NCBI GenBank assembly: GCA_965212165.1
Contig: OZ243096.1
Coordinates: 1,922,001-1,986,000 of the forward strand
Direction: 5' to 3'
DNA: 64,000 nt
Source: RHLJ01 sp965212165
GTDB taxonomy: Bacteria > Bacteroidota > Rhodothermia > Balneolales > Balneolaceae
The position numbers and the translations under genes are program-made. Below are positions 56,101-64,000 of this stretch, piece by piece (the stretch's first letter is position 1; the number at the start of each line of letters is the position of its first letter). The notes under the pieces are model-generated. The model was not told where the DNA came from and made no database searches. It was given only the letters and a program-made list of their open reading frames with translations.

Positions 56101-56636
56101 TCTAATATTCGAATCTGAACAGAAGTATTTCCAATATTATTTATCGATGACTTTTTAACAAAGCCATATTCTTGACTGCTATTCCAGCTATAAGTGAAAG
56201 ACACTTCTAAGTCGTGATTTATCTCTTCAAAAATAAGCTGATTACCAACGATGCTTTTATAGATATTTCGTTCGATGTTATAAACACCTTCGAATCGCTC
56301 GTTGAATGGCTCCCATAAAAATGTTTTTTCAGAAGTAGTAACAGTCAAAATTGTTTTACTTCCAGTGAGATCTCCACTATCGTGAATTTTATCATCTGTA
56401 TAATAAGGAAAGAGGGCGTTTTCAGGATTTTTACGTCCAGCTGAAAGTCCTCCTTTTGTAGATATATATAACCAATGATCTGAATCACTAACCACACTTA
56501 TAAAAAATGGGTCCATGTGGTTATAGTTGCTAATTTTATAGTATTCAACTCCATCTAGAGTTATAAACGAACCATTTATTTTTTTATCTGAGGCTTGAAA
56601 AGAGGTTGAGCCCAGATTAATCCCGTTATTGGCCAT
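53175..56636 (-). CDS. GH94-like phosphorylase, probable beta-1,3-glucan phosphorylase (GH149/GH161 type)
   Basis: 1153 residues, no signal peptide, so cytoplasmic. N-terminal beta-sandwich (MDPFFISVVSDSDHWLYIS, GGLSAGRKNPENALFPYY), an (alpha/alpha)6 barrel with GYWGDHQIIYLLKLLEL, and the catalytic loop PEWNDANNALVGNG with Asp654 in the position of the GH94 general acid (WND). Cellobiose phosphorylases are about 810 residues; this length fits GH149 or GH161, which cut beta-1,3-glucan with phosphate to glucose 1-phosphate. The exact family is inference. A GH17 gene lies 49 bp upstream on the same strand. Confidence 0.8.
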   Translation of the reverse strand: MANNGINLGSTSFQASDKKINGSFITLDGVEYYKISNYNHMDPFFISVVSDSDHWLYISTKGGLSAGRKNPENALFPYYTDDKIHDSGDLTGSKTILTVTTSEKTFLWEPFNERFEGVYNIERNIYKSIVGNQLIFEEINHDLEVSFTYSWNSSQEYGFVKKSSINNIGNTSVQIRILDGLQNILPYGIDRRMQNEYSTLLDAYKKNELQEDSGLGLFLLSAIPVDKAEPSESLKATTVWSTGINVNNYLLSSYQLDSFRKGKALTNETDIRARRGAYMIESSFELLSESQKSWYFVAEINQGPADVVELSEWVKADSQKEDKLEANIAKGTKRLMHIVASSDGLQKSQDKMLDARHFANVMFNVMRGGIFDNNYEIQKLDLIHFIENFNAKVSKSHSAFLKALPEQISYSDLLESVREQSDTQLNRVVHEYLPLTFSRRHGDPSRPWNQFSIELKEENGDKKLYYAGNWRDIFQNWEALALSYPNYLGGIIGKFVNASTADGYNPYRITRDGIDWEVIEEDDPWSYIGYWGDHQIIYLLKLLELSKTHHGDALEQMLSQRSFAYANVPYRIKGYDDLIANPKDTVDFDHATESLTEERVAEVGADGKLIWDSKNEVYHVNLTEKLLVTLLAKLSNFIPEGGIWLNTQRPEWNDANNALVGNGVSMVTLYYIRRYLTFCKDLYSGIDSTEFSISAEVHELFSSLKNTFEGFESNLSGSISDDVRRSIVDDLGRAGEKYRSQVYSGFSEKQGTISVDQLNSFFTTVLAYTDHTIESNKRNDNLYHSYNLMRVKSDGGIAIRNLYEMLEGQVAVLSSGKLTTSEIIEVLKALRSSDLYRENQHSYILYPDRQLPRFFDKNTIPKEEIKKSKLLMMMLEKNDKRILEKDVNGNFHFNGKFNNASDLKAVLNKLISSDEYGSLPKDEKSQILDIFEGVFDHQSFTGRSGTFFGYEGLGSIYWHMVSKLILAVEENSWDAINDGADKDLIKEVIAHYYDVRAGLGNHKDPENYGAFPSDPYSHTPGGSGAKQPGMTGQVKEDILSRFGELGVYVESGQLRFREGILKKSEFLTQNDSFFFVDVSGEEKELALSAGTLAFTYCQIPVIYILDDTKSLTVTLANGEVQKLDELSLSKELSSKMMNRTGEISKIEVHLTAI

Positions 56637-56685
56637 GAGTGAAATAGTGTGCGTAGTTAAAAATTATTAAGGTAGTAATGATTTA

Positions 56686-57951
56686 TTAATCACTTGCTGA
56701 AGAAGGAGCGAGTACAGTTTTCATAACCTCTTCTTCGTTACCATTGAAAGTCTTTGTAATTGGTTTCCCATTTCGGGTAAGTCCTTCGAAAATGCCATCA
56801 TCAACTAAATCCCATAATACATACTTAGCTTCACCATTCAGGTTTATTAAGCCAAAGTGATTTTCTGAACCCATAGGGTTAAGTTGATCTTTCCATTTTT
56901 CATCAAATGCTTCGAAATAAAAACAGGAGATGCCTTCCGAATTTGTCCACTCTCTCATTTGATCATAAAAAAGCTTCTGTTTGTATTCGTCAGTAGCTTT
57001 AGAACCTTCTGGACCATACAATGAATTAGTAATTGAAGCCCAGCCAGTTTCCCCAATATGTACTGGTTTTTGAATCCCTAATGAAGTCATATAGTCTACA
57101 ACTGCTTGGTATTGTGACATGGCATACTCTTTGGCTCGTAGCATTGCTAAGTCAGTTTTTTCAATCTCACTTAAACCTTGTTCGTCATCTGGTACTAACC
57201 AGAAATCTGGGTTATAATGAGTATCATGAAATGGGTAAGTATGAACTGAAACATAATCAACAGCTTCAAATAGTGATGTTAAATCTTCGGTATGATAACT
57301 TGCATCTCCGCCACCCCATGATGCAAAATTGTCTGAACTCGTAATCCAAAGATCAGACGGTAATGAGCCATCCTTTTTTAAATCTTGTAAGTAATTAACC
57401 CATTTTAGGATGATATCTGGAGTTACAAAATAGGAGGTAGCCCATTTTACCATAGCTTCATTCCCAACCGCAATAACTTTAACTATATCTGGGTATTCAT
57501 TTGCAAGTCGAACGGTAGCTTCAATTTCAGCAGTATTGTTTTCAAGACTTTCTACATCATGGATAACTTCTTCATCAGTCCATGCATTTTTTGCATCAAT
57601 CCAAGCACCCAGCATCACATACATTTCAAAGTCAGCATCTTCTTGTTTTAATGAGTGAATCGCTTTTATAAGATTCTCTGCATGTGGATATTGTTGGCTA
57701 TTATATGTTCTCAACACCTTTATGTCCATTGCACTTAGGATTTTTAAATCCTCTTTAAGATCGGTTACTGAGGGCACACTATCTCGTGTAATTTCTCGAA
57801 AGCCTCCAAATGACATAGCCTGATAGTTTGGATTACCAAGAATTTCTGCAGCTGTCAAATTTATACCCTTTATTTCTTTTTTCGTTGAGCTCTCACAGGA
57901 CATAAATGCCAAAGCAAAGAAAACAATATGTATTAATAAAAGTCTTTTCAT
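56686..57951 (-). CDS. GH17-type lipoprotein (beta-1,3-glucanase or transglycosidase)
   Basis: 421 residues. Lipobox ALAFMSC at about residue 19. The barrel carries acid/base Glu165 in AVGNEAMVKW and nucleophile Glu301 in HIGETGWAS, the GH17 pair, with VDYVSVHTYPF between. Cell-surface or periplasmic. It is the upstream gene of the operon with the phosphorylase, so it could provide the oligosaccharides for it. Confidence 0.87.
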   Translation of the reverse strand: MKRLLLIHIVFFALAFMSCESSTKKEIKGINLTAAEILGNPNYQAMSFGGFREITRDSVPSVTDLKEDLKILSAMDIKVLRTYNSQQYPHAENLIKAIHSLKQEDADFEMYVMLGAWIDAKNAWTDEEVIHDVESLENNTAEIEATVRLANEYPDIVKVIAVGNEAMVKWATSYFVTPDIILKWVNYLQDLKKDGSLPSDLWITSSDNFASWGGGDASYHTEDLTSLFEAVDYVSVHTYPFHDTHYNPDFWLVPDDEQGLSEIEKTDLAMLRAKEYAMSQYQAVVDYMTSLGIQKPVHIGETGWASITNSLYGPEGSKATDEYKQKLFYDQMREWTNSEGISCFYFEAFDEKWKDQLNPMGSENHFGLINLNGEAKYVLWDLVDDGIFEGLTRNGKPITKTFNGNEEEVMKTVLAPSSASD

Positions 57952-58087
57952 AACTGGTAAGATAATTATAGTTGAGCAATATTTGAAGGAAAGAGAAAAC
58001 TTCTCATAACTAATTATATGAATCGTAAAAGTTTTTCATGTATTTTAACCCGAATTTTATAGCAATTACAATTTACTACTTTACTTA

Positions 58088-58972
58088 ATGTCGTATAAAG
58101 CAGAAAAAGTATTTTCCCTTTTAGGGCAAGACTTCAAAAATAAATCTAAGGCAGAACTCCATGAAATTTTCAAGACCGTTCTTGAGAATGGAATGCATGG
58201 GGTTGGATTTAGTCCCTATGAAGAAGGGCAAGAGCCTGGAGATCAAATTACAGAAGCCCAGATTAGAAGAAGAATGGAGATCATTAAGCCATATACAAAA
58301 TGGGTCAGATCATTTTCTTGTACTGATGGAAATGAACTTATTCCAAAGATTGCCCACGAGTATGGAATTAAAACTTTAGTGGGCGCATGGCTTGGAACGG
58401 ATGAAGAGAAAAATGAAAAGGAAATCCAAGCACTTATCAAAGCTGCTAAAGAAGGATATGTTGATATTGCAGCTGTTGGTAACGAAGTGATGTATAGAGA
58501 GGACCTAACAGAAGAAGAACTACTAGGATTTATTTCAAGAGTTAAAAATGAGATTCCTGATATCCCAGTTGGATATGTAGATGCTTATTACGAATTCGAA
58601 AACAGACCAGGACTTGCAGATGCATGTGATTTAATTCTTGCAAATTGCTATCCATATTGGGAAGGATGTCATATCGACTACTCTTTTGTTTATATGAAAG
58701 ATATGTTTCATAGAGCTGTAAGAGCTGGTAGAGGAAAGCGTGTAATTATTTCGGAAGCGGGTTGGCCTAACCAAGGTGAAACATTCCATGGTGCTGAACC
58801 ATCAATGGAAAATGCCATGAAATATTTTATAAATGCTCAATTATGGTCGGAAGAAGAAGACATTGAAATGTTTTATTTCTCGTCTTTTGATGAATCTTGG
58901 AAAACTGGAGCCGAAGGAGATGTTGGTGCTTTCTGGGGAATCTGGGATAAAGATGAAAACCTAAAGTACTAA
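58088..58972 (+). CDS. GH17-type protein without signal peptide
   Basis: 294 residues. Acid/base Glu133 in AAVGNEVMYRE and nucleophile Glu223 in VIISEAGWPNQGE, with ILANCYPYWEG in the usual aromatic subsite strand. The N-terminus (MSYKAEKVFSLLGQD) has no signal or lipobox, so it should act in the cytoplasm. Followed after 42 bp by a second GH17-type gene. It is divergent from the GH17 lipoprotein across 136 bp, probably a shared control region. Confidence 0.86.
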   Translation: MSYKAEKVFSLLGQDFKNKSKAELHEIFKTVLENGMHGVGFSPYEEGQEPGDQITEAQIRRRMEIIKPYTKWVRSFSCTDGNELIPKIAHEYGIKTLVGAWLGTDEEKNEKEIQALIKAAKEGYVDIAAVGNEVMYREDLTEEELLGFISRVKNEIPDIPVGYVDAYYEFENRPGLADACDLILANCYPYWEGCHIDYSFVYMKDMFHRAVRAGRGKRVIISEAGWPNQGETFHGAEPSMENAMKYFINAQLWSEEEDIEMFYFSSFDESWKTGAEGDVGAFWGIWDKDENLKY

Positions 58973-59014
58973 GTAGGTTTCATATTAAGACCGTTTAAAT
59001 CAAGATTATTTACA

Positions 59015-59944
59015 ATGAATAAGAAGAATAAACTAGAGTTAAAACCTGGTAGGGCAATTTGCTATTCAGGATTTAGAGAAGGGCAGAGTCCAGATTCGGG
59101 AATTTTCCCAAGCTATGACGAAATTAAAGAAGACCTACTTCTCCTTCATAATCATTGGGAATATCTTCGTTTATATGATTGTGATAAGCATTCAGAAATT
59201 GTGCTTGAGATCATCAAAAAAGAAAATCTCAACTTTAAGGTTATGATGGGTGCATATATAGGTGCTGAAGTAAGTAATCCTGATTGCCCTTGGGGAGGAG
59301 AGTATTCTGATAAAGTACTTGAGAGAAATAAAAAAGCGAATCTTAAGAGAATTGAAAAACTTATTCGTTTAGCTAATCAATACCCTGATATTATCACTTC
59401 CTTATCAACCGGGAATGAAGCTACGGTAGATTGGACAGACCATTTGGTTCCTGTTGAAAGTGTAATCAATTATGTGAAATTAGTTCAAGAACATGCTGAA
59501 CAACCCGTAACATTTTGTGAGAATTATTTGCCTTGGCTTGATAAAATCGAGGCTTTGGTTGATGTAGTAGATTTTATTTCAATTCATACCTACCCAGTGT
59601 GGGAGTATAAGTCGATTCATGAAGCAATGATTTATACAAAACAGAATTACTATGCGGTAGCTGATAAATATCCACATAAAACGGTGGTTATTACAGAAGC
59701 TGGATGGGCTACAAATTCAAATGGAAGAGGTATAGATCCTCATAATGTAAACGAGGAGTTTCAGAAAAAATATTATACCGATTTAGTTAGATGGAGTGAC
59801 AAAGAAGGTATAATTACATTCGTTTTTGAAGCCTTTGATGAACCATGGAAAGGTTCTCCCGAGCCATTAGAGCCAGAAAAGCATTGGGGTTTATTTAAAG
59901 TAGATCGTAAGCCTAAACTGGTATTACAGGAAGTCTTTTCATAA
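59015..59944 (+). CDS. GH17-type protein without signal peptide (second)
   Basis: 309 residues. Acid/base Glu135 in STGNEATVDW, nucleophile Glu228 in VITEAGWATNS, and FISIHTYPVWEY. It is closer in layout to the 57951 lipoprotein than to its 58088 neighbour (RAICYSGFREGQSPD near the start, FEAFDEPWKG near the end) but lacks export signals. Probably an intracellular beta-1,3-glucan hydrolase or transglycosidase. Confidence 0.86.
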   Translation: MNKKNKLELKPGRAICYSGFREGQSPDSGIFPSYDEIKEDLLLLHNHWEYLRLYDCDKHSEIVLEIIKKENLNFKVMMGAYIGAEVSNPDCPWGGEYSDKVLERNKKANLKRIEKLIRLANQYPDIITSLSTGNEATVDWTDHLVPVESVINYVKLVQEHAEQPVTFCENYLPWLDKIEALVDVVDFISIHTYPVWEYKSIHEAMIYTKQNYYAVADKYPHKTVVITEAGWATNSNGRGIDPHNVNEEFQKKYYTDLVRWSDKEGIITFVFEAFDEPWKGSPEPLEPEKHWGLFKVDRKPKLVLQEVFS

Positions 59945-59945
59945 A

Positions 59946-59980
59946 AAAGTCAGCTTTAAATATTATTAAAAGCTGACTTT
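59946..59980. terminator. Bidirectional terminator
   Basis: A 12 bp perfect stem, AAAGTCAGCTTT (59946-59957) with AAAGCTGACTTT (59969-59980), and an 11-base loop, between the convergent GH17 and transporter genes. Confidence 0.8.
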
Positions 59981-59999
59981 AATGAATTAAAAAGGAGGA

Positions 60000-61442
60000 T
60001 TAAACAGCAGCTTCAGTTTCACCATGACGTTCATCAAGCTGTTGTCTTACTTCATTAGCTTTATCCTCGGTTAAGTCATATTTCCTCATTATTAACATAG
60101 CTACTAATGTACCAAACATTGGTAATCCTGAGAAGAAAATTCTAAGTCCTGTCATCGGAGCTCCAGTAGTTGCACCGGCATCAACATCAAATCCAACAAG
60201 TGTCATAATTGCTCCAGTTAATAAGCCTGCTACTCCGAATCCAAATTTTACCATCCACCAGTAAATAGCACCAAAAATACCTTCTCTTCTTTTACCAGTA
60301 TTCAGTTCATCCAAGTCACAAACATCAGCCGTCATAGACATCATAATAGTGAAGAGACTTCCTATCCCAAATGAGAAGAACGGTAGAGCGAATAAAAACA
60401 TATAAGGTTTGCCTGGGACGAAGAAAAACCAGAGCATGATGTAACCTATAAAAGAAATTGATTGGCAAACCATGAAGGCGTTTTTCTTACCAATTTTTCC
60501 TGATATCCATGCGGTAACTGGAATTACTATAAATGTAGTACCAAGTGCTCCAACACTACCAAATAACGTTGGCCAGATTCCAGCAGCGGCGGCATCTCCA
60601 CTAAACAGATAGTAAACTACAATAAAAAAGGTGAAACTGGCTACGGTATTGAATGAATTAAAGATCAGAAAAGTAGCGAAACACATTCTTCGGAATTGCT
60701 CAATTTTAAAAGATTCTTTAAATCCATTAAAAATTTCAGTTAAGCTACCACCAATATTGTTCATCGTTAAAGGCAGAAAATCATCACGCTCTACTGTGGA
60801 TTTACTCTTAATAAATAAGGCTGGAACCATTGCTAACATACCACAACCAATTCCTACCCCAAGAGCCAACGTTCGTGTAGCTGTATCTGCATTTGGGAAC
60901 CATTCTGGATCGTACATAATAACCCAAAACCAAGGTGCAATAACCCAAGCCCATTGACCAATCCATTGTGCAACGGCCATAATATTGGTTCGCTCATGAA
61001 AGTCATCACTCATCTCATAGCCCATTGCAACATAAGGAACACTGAAAACAGTGAAAGAAATGTAGAAAAGAAATGAACAGATTAAGAAGTATGTAAAGTT
61101 ATAATCAACTCCGTTTTCTCGATAAAGCTGCCATAAAACTACATAAGTAAGTCCCGAAAGTATAGCTCCTATAAATACATATTGTCTTCTTCGTCCCCAT
61201 CTAGATCGTGTATTATCTGAGATAAATCCCATTATTGGATCTGTGAATGCATCCAAAACTCTTGGTAAAAAGAAAAGTACTCCCCACATCCATCCCGGGA
61301 ATCCCATGTCTTGAACCAAAACCACCATAAAAATACCCATAACAGCTGGGAACATTTGATTGGCTAACATCCCTAAACCGAAAGCTATTTTTTGCCCAAG
61401 CGGGACTTTATGTTTTGCTGCTACTATGTTCTGTTCCGCCAT
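60000..61442 (-). CDS. GPH-family sugar:cation symporter (MFS)
   Basis: 480 residues, twelve membrane helices. The family signature is complete: PRVLDAFTDPIMGFISDNTR, SRWGRRRQYVFIGA and ERTNIMAVAQWIGQW. GPH transporters take up glycosides, oligosaccharides or hexuronides with Na+ or H+. In this locus the likely substrate is a beta-1,3-gluco-oligosaccharide, delivered to the cytoplasmic GH17 and phosphorylase enzymes (inference). A polar tail follows the last helix. Confidence 0.9.
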   Translation of the reverse strand: MAEQNIVAAKHKVPLGQKIAFGLGMLANQMFPAVMGIFMVVLVQDMGFPGWMWGVLFFLPRVLDAFTDPIMGFISDNTRSRWGRRRQYVFIGAILSGLTYVVLWQLYRENGVDYNFTYFLICSFLFYISFTVFSVPYVAMGYEMSDDFHERTNIMAVAQWIGQWAWVIAPWFWVIMYDPEWFPNADTATRTLALGVGIGCGMLAMVPALFIKSKSTVERDDFLPLTMNNIGGSLTEIFNGFKESFKIEQFRRMCFATFLIFNSFNTVASFTFFIVVYYLFSGDAAAAGIWPTLFGSVGALGTTFIVIPVTAWISGKIGKKNAFMVCQSISFIGYIMLWFFFVPGKPYMFLFALPFFSFGIGSLFTIMMSMTADVCDLDELNTGKRREGIFGAIYWWMVKFGFGVAGLLTGAIMTLVGFDVDAGATTGAPMTGLRIFFSGLPMFGTLVAMLIMRKYDLTEDKANEVRQQLDERHGETEAAV

Positions 61443-61615
61443 TATTATTGAGTTAGGTTAGTTTTTTGTGGGTTAAATAAAAGGTAAAATCGGCTCTATA
61501 ACAACTATGGAAATTTTTATTAATAAACGGTAGAAACATTGTATCTATTTTTCGCTAGACTCCTTCGAATGGGAGCCATTAAAAATGATGGAAACCATTT
61601 CTAAACCTTTTGAAA

Positions 61616-62971
61616 TTATTCAGGTCTTACAGCAATCCAATAGTTTATTTCAGGATTAATCACTGTGTTCTCAAATTTGATATTCTCAAATAAAGAACCA
61701 TCAATCCATTGTGAGAGATCATCCCATGGATTATTTCCAAGTAAATGAGCAGGAGAACGGTTTACATTTCTATCTGTGTGATATTTATAAGACCATAAAG
61801 TATATCCAAAACTCAGGTCTTCCATTGTATCAAAATTATCTTTGAGGCGATCATAATCACTGTCCAGTCCTGTCTCACCAACAAACATAGGAACGTTATA
61901 TTGGTTTTGAAATTTGATAGCATCTGCAAAATAAGCTACATGATTTTGCTGATTCCAGGGATTTGATTCAGTTAGATTGTTTGGAAGTCGATAGCGATGA
62001 ATACTGTAAACTAAATTACTATTATTTGAAAAATCGTTTGGATACAAGGAGTTTGCCCCTCCATTTTTTTGATATTGGTTTCCAAATTCTCCACCCTGTA
62101 CAATAATCATTGTATTATCATTATTATCTCTGATACTATTAATAATACCTTCAAAAGTATTTCTAAGTATCCCCATATCGGATTCAGTAAGTCGATGAGG
62201 TTCATTAATTAAGTCGTATATGGCTATGGTATTTTCATCTTTATACCTTTCCGAAATCTTATCCCAAATTCTATTCAGTGCAGATTGATTACGGACGTCA
62301 TTAAAAAAGTCTTTAGCTGAGAATAACTGATCGGTAATAGGTGAATTATCGCCAACTGTTCCGGGAACAGCATGCATATCTAAAATCAGATAAATATCAT
62401 TTGGTTGGCACCAGCTAATTAAATCATCAATAATTTTAAATCCATCTAGATCTTCAGATGTAGCTAGTTCGTTGTTACTTACCCAGGTTCTAAGGCTTTC
62501 CTTATAGGTGTTATATTTCGAAAGCTTTTCATTTCCATCAAAATAAACTACATCACTTCGTAATTTCCGTTGTTCATCGGTGAGAAATAATTCATAATGT
62601 AATGGAACCCTAATGGCATTAAAACCTATAGAAGCAATGAAATCCACATCTTCTCTGGTAATATAGTTATCACGCCATTTCTGAAAAAATAGTTCAATTT
62701 CTTCAGGAGTCTGACCAGAATTGAAAAGCTTACGCTTCATGTCGCCTTGCGTCATGTTTCCATTACTCCCAGACATAAACCCTTCCATTAGAAGCCATTG
62801 CCCTACATTAACACCTTTAAGTAATACTTCCTCATCGTCAGAGTTTAGGATGACTTTGTTATTTACTCGCAGCTCTTTTATAACCTGATCTGAAGAATTC
62901 TGATCAGTAGTTTTGCAACCAAAACAATCAAACCAAATGATTATGAGAATAAGGAACTTTAAATAATGCAT
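61616..62971 (-). CDS. GH5-type lipoprotein, exo-beta-1,3-glucanase-like
   Basis: 451 residues. Lipobox DCFGC at about residue 19. VLLKGVNVGQWLLMEGFMSG near the N-terminus is typical of exo-beta-1,3-glucanase-related GH5. Acid/base Glu257 in YDLINEPHRL and nucleophile Glu366 in FVGETGLDSDY. Cell-surface or periplasmic. Last gene of the glucan locus. The 173 bp to the transporter are featureless. Confidence 0.87.
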   Translation of the reverse strand: MHYLKFLILIIIWFDCFGCKTTDQNSSDQVIKELRVNNKVILNSDDEEVLLKGVNVGQWLLMEGFMSGSNGNMTQGDMKRKLFNSGQTPEEIELFFQKWRDNYITREDVDFIASIGFNAIRVPLHYELFLTDEQRKLRSDVVYFDGNEKLSKYNTYKESLRTWVSNNELATSEDLDGFKIIDDLISWCQPNDIYLILDMHAVPGTVGDNSPITDQLFSAKDFFNDVRNQSALNRIWDKISERYKDENTIAIYDLINEPHRLTESDMGILRNTFEGIINSIRDNNDNTMIIVQGGEFGNQYQKNGGANSLYPNDFSNNSNLVYSIHRYRLPNNLTESNPWNQQNHVAYFADAIKFQNQYNVPMFVGETGLDSDYDRLKDNFDTMEDLSFGYTLWSYKYHTDRNVNRSPAHLLGNNPWDDLSQWIDGSLFENIKFENTVINPEINYWIAVRPE

Positions 62972-63076
62972 CTGAGGTAAATTTTATTGACTTAAAAGTA
63001 ATATGTTATCACTTTTACAAAGTAATGAAATAAAGTATGCAAATCGAGTGCCTTTGTAAATTTAAAACCTATTAGG

Positions 63077-64000
63077 TTATCCTACTAAAGCTTTGTTAGC
63101 AATAGCAAGCCCCTTTACAAAAGCTTGTATAAGAGCCTCTAAAGTATCTGGCGAAGCAGCTTTTGTAGTAAAAGTAAAATCATCTTTTTCTAAAGTTAGA
63201 GTTACAATTACAAGCGAGTCTGTATCAGGACTTAAAATCTCAACTTCATGGTTCTTAACAACTAATGGTATAAAAGCATCAGTCTCTGCTTTTATGGCTG
63301 TTAATACCGCGTCCATTGGCCCGACACCTTGATCAAGTGAAACAACTTCCTCGCCGTTTGGAAGTTTTAGCTTTACAGCAGCACTTACTAAACCATGCAT
63401 CCTCATGGTAAGTTTGTAATCAAGTACTTCAACAGGGTGAACAAGGTCTTTTTCTTCATGATAGACTAAAGACTTCAAGGCTTTAATTTCTTCTTCTTTA
63501 AGCGTTTTACCTTTTTTGTTGATTCCACTTACATATTCATCATATAAACGAGAATGTTCTTCATCCATGTTTACATTACCCATAAAGATTTCGCGAGATT
63601 GCCCCCAACTATTACGTTGTAGTTCCGGAAATCCTGAGTCAATATATTGTTGTACTCTTTCTAGCTTTGGTGATAATACTGGAGAAGAAAGAGAATATTT
63701 TGAGACAATTTGAGAGCTTTTTAACCCTGTACCCGTTAATACAAACAGACATTTTTTACCTTTGAATTGCTCTAGGTTGTTTTTGAAACAGGCTAATGGA
63801 ATTGCACAAGAAGGTTCTGTGAAGAATCCTTCTTCCACGGTCATCTCTTTCATAGATTCTAATAACTCATTTTCTGTAGCTGTAAAAGCAAGACCATTTG
63901 TTTTTTGAATACCTTCATATACTTTATAAAAATCAAAAGGATCGCCAACAGCTACTGCATCTGCCATCGTATTACAATGTTCAGCAATCACTTTTTCTTT
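63077..64000 (-). CDS. PLP enzyme (threonine-synthase-like) fused to LeuA-type regulatory domain, N-terminus missing
   Basis: The frame is open past the window edge; codons before the apparent start (KEK before VIAEHCNTM) show the gene continues. Residues up to about 110 match the C-terminal part of fold-type II PLP enzymes such as threonine synthase (ADAVAVGDPFDFYKVYEGI, TEPSCAIPLACF, CLFVLTGTGLK). The last ~125 residues match the allosteric domain of 2-isopropylmalate synthase (MRMHGLVSAAVKLKLPNGEE, DQGVGPMDAVLTAIK). A regulated threonine synthase or dehydratase is the simplest reading. Confidence 0.8.
   Translation of the reverse strand, partial: KEKVIAEHCNTMADAVAVGDPFDFYKVYEGIQKTNGLAFTATENELLESMKEMTVEEGFFTEPSCAIPLACFKNNLEQFKGKKCLFVLTGTGLKSSQIVSKYSLSSPVLSPKLERVQQYIDSGFPELQRNSWGQSREIFMGNVNMDEEHSRLYDEYVSGINKKGKTLKEEEIKALKSLVYHEEKDLVHPVEVLDYKLTMRMHGLVSAAVKLKLPNGEEVVSLDQGVGPMDAVLTAIKAETDAFIPLVVKNHEVEILSPDTDSLVIVTLTLEKDDFTFTTKAASPDTLEALIQAFVKGLAIANKALVG

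Noticed and set aside
1..64000. CRISPR array, prophage or insertion sequence
   Set aside because: No regularly spaced direct repeats, structural phage genes or transposase are present; the only recombinase is the integrase at 50013.

Overview
The window looks like chromosome from an AT-rich, probably marine member of the Bacteroidota/Balneolota/Rhodothermota assemblage. This rests on recognised families only, not on any marker gene: three DUF6090 proteins, LytS/LytTR regulation, a TonB receptor with a carboxypeptidase-regulatory-like N-terminus, an AraC regulator with an N-terminal membrane domain, DUF2807 and CIA30 proteins, and many short-lipobox lipoproteins. No rRNA, tRNA, CRISPR or insertion sequence was found. 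Both edges cut genes.

Layout. 1-441 is the N-terminal part of an exported, possibly AMIN-domain protein. 605-6602 (+) holds a large ATPase, an MscS channel, an M49-like lipoprotein and an ankyrin protein. 6664-11772 (-) holds an RsmI-like methyltransferase operon that includes a serine-hydrolase homologue without its catalytic residues, a DUF819 membrane protein and an esterase. 11974-15899 (+) is a lysine/diaminopimelate set (lysC, dapB, dapA, dapD). 15955-32689 is mixed: adhesin-like lipoprotein, TonB receptor with AraC regulator, radical SAM protein, an IMPase/kinase/toroid operon, RimK, CIA30 and a Ca/Na exchanger. 33075-37075 (-) is a duplicated pair, DUF6090 plus membrane class III cyclase, bounded by two copies of a 95 bp repeat. 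37239-40262 holds a ureohydrolase, an Lnt-like amidase and a Crp-type regulator.

The most striking region is about 44527-50855. Six consecutive minus-strand genes are each followed by an imperfect palindrome with integron attC architecture. The start of each cassette is nearly the reverse complement of the core that follows its own stop codon. The differences between the two arms of the palindromes are almost all transitions that leave G.T pairs on the plus strand (bottom strand relative to the cassettes) but A.C mismatches on the other, as expected if the bottom strand is the one that folds and recombines. A tyrosine recombinase is divergently transcribed from the position where intI would be, but it lacks the extra segment that defines known IntI proteins (Arg136 to His225 is 89 residues). 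I read this as an integron-like cassette system with a Xer-sized integrase. A two-component system (lytS-lytT) with a serine hydrolase, and a crp gene, lie at the far end of the array next to degenerate sites.

52143-62971 is a beta-glucan locus. It contains three GH17-type proteins (two without signal peptides), a GH5-type lipoprotein, a clan GH-A lipoprotein, a very large GH94-like phosphorylase of the size and type of beta-1,3-glucan phosphorylases, and a GPH-family sugar symporter. No SusC/SusD pair is present. The inferred scheme is extracellular cutting, uptake of oligosaccharides and cytoplasmic phosphorolysis. 63077-64000 is the C-terminal part of a threonine-synthase-like protein fused to a LeuA-type regulatory domain.
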